From the NCBI GenBank assembly GCA_947685225.1, contig CANTUV010000024.1, positions 21,160,001 through 21,224,000 on the forward strand: a stretch of DNA of 64,000 nucleotides, written 5' to 3'. Within the stretch, counting starts at the first letter, position 1, and every line of letters begins with the position of its first letter. Below, one piece after another: positions 59,172-64,000 of the stretch. The notes beneath the pieces are model-generated. The model was given only the letters and a program-made list of their open reading frames with translations. It did not search any database and was not told the origin of the DNA. This DNA is from Garcia nutans (lineage: Eukaryota; Streptophyta; Magnoliopsida; Malpighiales; Euphorbiaceae). The translations under genes were made by a program, and so were the position numbers.

Positions 59172-59811
59172 AAAAGATCCAGAAGATTGTGTTAGATTGC
59201 TAAAAGTGGAAGAGTCAAGAATTTCATGTGAGAGATGATGACAGTCTATAGTATAGAGATAGGTTGTACATTCCTGATGATGCAGGATTGAAGAGGATGA
59301 TATTAGAGGAAGTACATAAGTTAATTTATACTATACACCCTGGTAGCACCAAGATATATCAGGATTTGAACGAATATTATTGGTGGTCAGGTATGAAGAG
59401 GGACATAGCAGAGTTTGTATCCAGATGTCTCACTTTCCAGAAAGTGAAGGCAGAGCACCAAGTTCCTTCATGGTTGCTTCAGCCATTATTAGTACCAGAG
59501 TAGAAATAGGAGTGAGTGACGATGGATTTTGTGACTGGACTGCCTTTGACCCAAAAGAAGCATGATGCAAACTGGGTGATAGTTGGTCGGATGATGAAGA
59601 CAGCTCATTTTCTTCCAGTTTGGATGGATTATTCACTTGAGAGGTTGGTTGAGCTATATATCAGTGAGATAGTGAGGTTGCATGGAGTTCCAGTTTCTTT
59701 GGTATCAGACCGAGATCCCCGATTTACATTAACATTTTGGAGGAGTTTGCAGTCAGAGAGAGTGATACAGATTTTAGAGGATATGTTGAGGAGTTATATC
59801 ATTGATTTCAT
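59172..59811 (+). pseudogene. Tekay-type pol fragment (element E): integrase
   Basis: It opens in the linker before the zinc finger and continues through IHPGSTKIYQDL, the HYWWSG-like segment and CLTFQKVKAEHQV (one Cys of the zinc finger lost to Phe), then MDFVTGLPLTQKKHDA and VSLVSDRDPRF. A 60-bp in-frame deletion at 59750-59752 removes the FHPQTDGQ stretch between two CAG triplets. Stops near 59200, 59250 and 59500 are present. Its upstream part is absent beyond element D. Confidence 0.9.
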
Positions 59812-60004
59812 AGGTGAAGAAATGGTACTCGTTTGCTTATAAAGACTCTCTTAAGGAGGTCTTGGGATTGGAACGAGGGAGGCGACTCTTAATTGAGCCA
59901 AATAAACAAATCCTACAATGGGCCCTTGAAGGGAAGCAGACTATGACATGCCCAATGCTTGGTTAGGCCTAGGGATCTTGAAGACTGAAGGCTGGGGTGT
60001 TACA
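59812..60004. repeat. LTR scrap ending GGGGTGTTACA
   Basis: The sequence changes from gypsy integrase near 59812 and ends GCTGGGGTGTTACA at 60004, the terminal form of several plant LTRs. It then abuts an unrelated integrase at the RKISRA codons. It could equally be the start of a minus-strand LTR. Confidence 0.45.
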
Positions 60005-60706
60005 GCCCGAGATATCTTTCTTTGATTCAACTGATGATGATAAAGTGCTTTTAACCTCCTCTCTTCTAATAAAGCTAATTGTGTGTATCTGCTTACTACC
60101 CACTCCGTCTTAGGTAGTTCAGCTTTTAGGACCACTCTTAATGACTTGATCTCTATCTCAATTACAAATACCGCTTCTATCCCATAAACCAAAGAAAATG
60201 GCATCATTCCAGTCGGGGTTTGCACACTTATTTTGTATCCCCATTAAAGGAAGCATTTTCGACCAATCCTTGTATGTCTTAGTCATCTTGGACAGAATCT
60301 GCTTAATTGTCTTATTCATTGCTTCTACTGTACTATTAGCCTTCGGTCTATAATGGAAGGATTGATGATGGTGGATTTGGTATTTCGAGAATAAGTCCCT
60401 AACTGCTCCTTGATACTATACCCCATTGTTCGATATCACACTGTGTGGAACCCATATCTGCAGATGAGATTCTTTTCAATAAACCTAGCCATTTTCCTTA
60501 TCCCCAGCTTGTTGAAAGATTCGGCCTCGACCAATTTTGAAAAATAATCCACTGCTACTATAATAAAACGGTGACCGTTTGAAGCTGCCAAATGTATCTC
60601 TCCTATAATGTCAATCCCTCAAGTCGCAAAAGGCCAGGGTGAAGACATAAAATACAATTCTTCTGAAGGCATGCGATTCAAATTACCATACATCTAACAT
60701 TGCTGG
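60005..60706 (-). pseudogene. Tat/Ogre-type Ty3/gypsy integrase fragment
   Basis: The minus strand encodes SPWPFAT-stop-GIDIIGEIHLAASNG and IIVAVDYFSKLVEAESF (about 60650-60520) with KMARFIEKNLICRYG. It ends with TPTGMMPFSLVYGIEAV, IEIEIKSLRVVL and LLEERRLKALYHHQLNQR (about 60222-60020). This is the pattern of the Athila/Tat branch rather than the chromoviruses elsewhere in the window (family knowledge). The SDNG catalytic region is scrambled and several frameshifts occur. S3 interrupts its N-terminal side. Confidence 0.85.
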
Positions 60707-61252
60707 TGTAACACCCTTATACTCTATACGTACAATACATATTTCCAACATATGTAAAATATGCATATAAGGTACAAAAATGTCACAGACCGGTTTGATA
60801 AAAATTTTTCACATTTCCAATTTTAAATTTCAAATTCTAAATATATAAAATTAAATAGCATATAAATATTCTTTACTTGTTATAGGAACCCAAAATAAAT
60901 ATTATATATAAAAATCTCTGGGACAAATTCATCAGAGTTTTGTCTGTAATTTGGACATTCCAAAATCCAACAAAACACAACCTGCAAAAAGAAAACACTC
61001 CCAAATAATTTCAAATCACCATCTCAACCATACTCCTCAATTTAACCAAGTTTTTCAAATATTTATATATAGATATATATAATATAAAACACATTTATTC
61101 TCTCATTTCAAATACATTGACCCAAACTTTCTTTATAATATACAATACATAAAATCCAAAACATAATATATTATGCATAATACTCAAAATATACAATAAC
61201 ATAAAAATCTATACATGTTGCTGACAGTATTTCTGATCTCAATAACAACTCA
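60707..61252 (-). repeat. Tekay-type LTR fragment S3 (minus strand)
   Basis: It begins TGTAACACCC and follows S1 (661-870, then 11182 onward) closely, passing unbroken over the site where element A entered S1. It is lost at 61252, where a CACTA-like end begins, and I did not find the rest of it. Confidence 0.88.
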
Positions 61253-61770
61253 CACTACAAAAATATTCGGCATTTTCGACGGAAATCTGCGACGGACATG
61301 TTTCCGTCGCAAATTTGCTACGGATCTGCGACGGATTTACGACGGAAGGACAAGTCAGAGGAATTTTGAGAAATTGGTCGCAAATCCGTTGCAAATTCGT
61401 CGCAAATCTGCGACGAAAATCATTCCGTCGCAAATAATCGTCGCAAAAGTTGGCGCGGAAAGTTGGCGCGAGAGAGAAAACACTAAAAAAGCAATTTGCA
61501 ACGGAGATCTGCTACAGTCTATTGCCGTCGCAAATTTCACTATAAAAATATTCGGCATTTGCGACGAAAATCTGCGACGGACATGTTTCCGTCGCAAATT
61601 TGCTGCGGATCTGCGACGGAAGGACAAGTCAGAGGAATTTTGAGAAATTGGTCGCAAATCCGTTGCAAATCCGTCGCAGATCTGCGACGAAAATCATTCC
61701 GTCGCAAATAATCGTCGCAAAAGTTGGCGCGGAAACTTGGCGCGAGAGAGAAAACACTAAAAAAAACAAT
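61253..61770. mobile_element. CACTA-like terminal segment H with tandem duplication
   Basis: It opens CACTACAAAAATATTCGGCA, a CACTA-type terminus, preceded by TCA as a possible target duplication. Dense subterminal GCGACGGA/TCCGTCGC words on both strands are typical of such ends. A second copy starts CACTATAAAAATATTCGGCA at 61538, giving a 285-bp tandem duplication. The opposite terminus (TTGTAGTG) was not found before the window end. Confidence 0.75.
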
Positions 61771-62390
61771 TAATAAAATATATATGATTTAAAAGGTTAC
61801 TATTATCATATTATTTATAGTTAACATTTTTTCTTTTATTAAAATTATAAAATTTAAATAATTTAAATTAAATTTTTATAATTTTAAATAATATCTAGAG
61901 TATGGGAGTAGTTTTTTTAGAATTATATATACTAATATAATAGATAAGGAGACCATGACCCTCCTTTATCCTCTTAATTACATTAATATATATATATATG
62001 AAATTTTGATAAAAGTATAAAAAAATTTAAAAATAATTTTAAATATATTATATTTATAAAATATTTATCAAAATATAGAATTTATAAAATATTTATTAAA
62101 ATATCAGATTTTTATTAGTTTACAAAGAGTTTATAATGAGTTTATGATTAGTTTACAATGAGTTTATAATAAGTTTATAAATTTTATATAATTTATAATG
62201 AATTTATTATGAATTTATAATAAAATGAGTAAAACGTATTTTATAAAAAAATAAAAATTTTAAAAATATAATAAATAGTGTTATTATATATATATATTAG
62301 TATATTTTGGTCTTTTAATCGGACAAGTAAGCTGGCCGGACGGGTTTTCTAATCCCTGATCAGATCTGAATAAGCAAAAACTTAATTAAG
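61771..62390. other. AT-rich intergenic stretch upstream of the F-box gene
   Basis: No gene was recognised. Many TTTATAA words and repeated GTTTATAATGAGTTTA-like phrases lie at about 62115-62220, and a (TA) run is at about 62285-62300. Confidence 0.6.
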
Positions 62391-62742
62391 ATAGTATTTT
62401 TTTTTCTCTCTCTCTCTCACACACACACAGACACTCATCTTCTCTCTTTCTTAAAATTGATAAAACAAAGCAACATCGTCCCTCTCATCTCTGTAAAGAC
62501 AAAACCGTGGATCTATCTCCTCCCACCATTTCCCTTCTCCTTCCCTTTCTCTCTCTACCCCCCTTAACCAACACCTTTCTTCTCCATCTGTCTCTACTCA
62601 GACCTTACCAAGTTTTGCAGTTTTTAAATTCATTGATTTGGGGCTTCTCTCCTTGCTTGAGATCTATCCTTCTTCTTCGTTGTAAATCCCAGATCTCTTT
62701 TATTCTTACCCTTCTTCAATTTAGCTCTTTAATTTCATAGAG
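62391..62742 (+). promoter_or_regulatory. Probable 5' UTR/core promoter of the F-box gene
   Basis: A pyrimidine-rich block with (CT)n and (CA)n runs (about 62400-62440) and further CT-rich sequence leads to the ATG at 62743. CT-rich patches near the transcription start are common in plant promoters. The start site itself cannot be fixed from sequence. Confidence 0.55.
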
Positions 62743-63744
62743 ATGACTTCTTTTCGCTCAGATCCCGCTTCCAGGGTCTACCCAGAACCTGAGTCTCTCT
62801 CCATCGACCACTTCGACCGACTTCCTGACTCCCTTCTCCGTCTTGTCTTTAATAGAATCGGAGATGTTAAGGCTCTTGGCCGCTGCTGTGTTGTGTCACG
62901 CCGTTTCCATTCTCTTGTTCCGCAAGTAGATAACGTTGTTGTACGCGTCGATTGTGTCATTTCTGATGATGATACTTCCCCTTCTTCTTCATTGGAGAAA
63001 TCTCGTTCTTCTAGTTCGTCTTCTGGGTTCTCATCGCTTTTTCGGTTGGTCTTTGGTGGCATTGTTAAGCCATTTCAGGCTCTGGGTCAGCTTCTTGGAC
63101 CAAGGAGAGAGATCCTAAATTTTTTGCTGCAGAGATTATGGAATGCTGTGAGTGAGTTGGAGAAGTTGAAACCAGAAGTGCAGCAAAAGATCAATGAATT
63201 TAATAGAAAACATACACATCAAGTAAATGGGCAGGGCTATGTCCATCAAAATGATTTACTTGAGTGGCCACCTTTTAGAAAGCAAACCTCAACTAACTAT
63301 AATGTGACAAAGGTATGGTTAAAATTTGATATTAGTCGCTAGTTACTTGCTATTTTCAACAATTTGGTTAAATATTCTTATGAATAAATTCCTTAAGATT
63401 TCATGCACTTCATTAATGCTTTGTTTTAAGATTTTATGCACTTCATTAATGCTTTGTTCCCATCTTTATTGAACCTGTAAAGTGTTATCCATGTCTTTCA
63501 TTTTTTTGTTCCTTAACCCAAAACTTGTGATGACTTATTTGATGTAAATGTAGATCCAGTATCCAAGCAACCTATACCTTACTCCTGTTGAAATCCCCAG
63601 GTTTGAACCTTCTCTAGCTTTTGGAAGTATTTTATTTAACTACTATTTTTATTTCAATAAATGTTAAATGGCAATTACAAGAGATTATTCAAAAGATATT
63701 TTTGAACTTGTTTTATTATTAGGGCTGGCCTGTTGCCAAGATAA
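62743..63744 (+). CDS. Chimeric F-box protein (F-box N-terminus of the At5g46170-like family, unknown C-terminus)
   Basis: Exon 1 (62743-63312) encodes 190 residues. Residues 1-120 match, from memory, the At5g46170/At4g18380-like F-box group: FDRLPDSLLRLVFNRIGDVK (F-box, about 24-43), LGRCCVVSRRFHSLVPQVDN, VVVRVDCVISDDD, a Ser-rich patch and GGIVKPFQALGQLLGP. F-box proteins bind SKP1 in SCF ubiquitin ligases. That family is normally about 390 residues and intronless. Here, after residue 120, the protein changes to EILNFLLQRLWNAVSELEKL and onward, which I do not recognise. In-frame splicing through GT-AG introns 63313-63553 and 63601-63722 joins exon 2 (63554-63600) and exon 3 (63723-63744), ending AGLLPR-stop, 212 residues in all. 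If unspliced, it stops nine residues later. It has no internal stop and is the only intact gene-like unit here. Exon 3 is short and uncertain. Confidence 0.72.
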
Positions 63745-64000
63745 TTCAATATGCTTTGTTGGAAGAATAAGCAATGTTGCATCGACTGGCATTTAAAAAA
63801 GGAGCCTTAGTAGCTTACAGTGATATTATCACAAAAGCTTTTGGTTTTAATGTTACTGTGATTAGTTACATTTTAAATTAATTACCCTACAGGCTAAACA
63901 TTTCCAAATGATCTATTTGATGAGAAATAGATCCAACTTTTTGCTAGCTATAACGTCCATACTATGTTTTCTGCTTATTTATTATCCTTGCCTTGCTCTT
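63745..64000. other. Sequence downstream of the F-box gene model, no further gene recognised
   Basis: AT-rich sequence to the window edge. It may be 3' UTR, or further introns if the gene model extends beyond exon 3. Confidence 0.4.

Noticed and set aside
61215..61711. Open frames with repeated RRKSATD/RRKFATD peptides on both strands
   Set aside because: They come from the GCGACGGA/TCCGTCGC subterminal repeats of the CACTA-like end.
61440..61745. E2F binding sites (TTSSCGC type) in TTGGCGCG motifs of segment H
   Set aside because: The motif is close but the leading base of each site deviates from the consensus, and no functional context is visible.
62778..63062. 94-residue minus-strand open frame opposite the F-box gene
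   Set aside because: A shadow of the well-conserved F-box coding strand; its Arg/Glu/Thr-rich composition is explained by the antisense codons.

Overview
The window is eudicot-like nuclear plant DNA. It is AT-rich, and most of it is nested, decayed transposable elements. The only sequence that looks like a working host gene lies at the right edge, from about 62.4 kb. The plant origin rests on chromodomain-bearing Ty3/gypsy elements primed by initiator tRNA-Met, a Sirevirus-type Ty1/copia element, a CACTA TNP2 transposase, a tau-class glutathione S-transferase pseudogene and an F-box gene with a CT-rich 5' leader. I cannot name the species.

Left nest (1-15613). A Tekay/Del-type chromovirus (here T0, 1-660 and 13914-15613) is split in its integrase by a minus-strand LTR with no internal region (S1, 661-870 and 11182-13913; 5-bp target duplication TGTCT). 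S1 is itself split by a full-length related chromovirus (A, 871-11181) with 2.5-kb LTRs, tRNA-Met primer site, gag, pol with chromodomain, and polypurine tract. T0 sits in a minus-strand CACTA transposase pseudogene (15614-16980).

Middle nest (16981-about 53240). After the transposase remnant come a SINE-like sequence, an Ole e 1-type pseudogene and a GSTU pseudogene. A Sirevirus-like copia element follows on the minus strand (C, 23126-44226). C is interrupted by a second Tekay element (B, 24795-36410), and B is interrupted exactly at its gag start codon by another minus-strand solo LTR (S2, 26923-29386; duplication TGGCG). Right of C, a short stretch ends in a CACTA-type terminus at 44457, lying inside a repeat (F) whose relative recurs at 51.3-52.2 kb. 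Between the two F repeats lie minus-strand fragments resembling plant mobile domain proteins.

Right part (53241-64000). A minus-strand LTR element with no visible coding region (D, 53241-59171) has LTRs carrying palindromic arrays. It interrupts another Tekay pol fragment (E). Next come an LTR scrap, a minus-strand Tat/Ogre-type integrase fragment, a third minus-strand Tekay-type LTR fragment (S3), and a CACTA-like terminal segment with a 285-bp tandem duplication (H). The F-box gene follows. Its first 120 residues match the At5g46170-like F-box family as I know it, but it then continues into an unrelated, unrecognised C-terminus encoded over three apparent exons.

All retroelement coding regions carry stops or frameshifts, so none looks autonomous. 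I saw no CRISPR arrays, rRNA or intact tRNA genes, and no convincing undescribed molecular system. The best leads are the chimeric F-box gene, host-gene fragments that may lie inside a CACTA element, and the palindromic minisatellites found in each LTR family.
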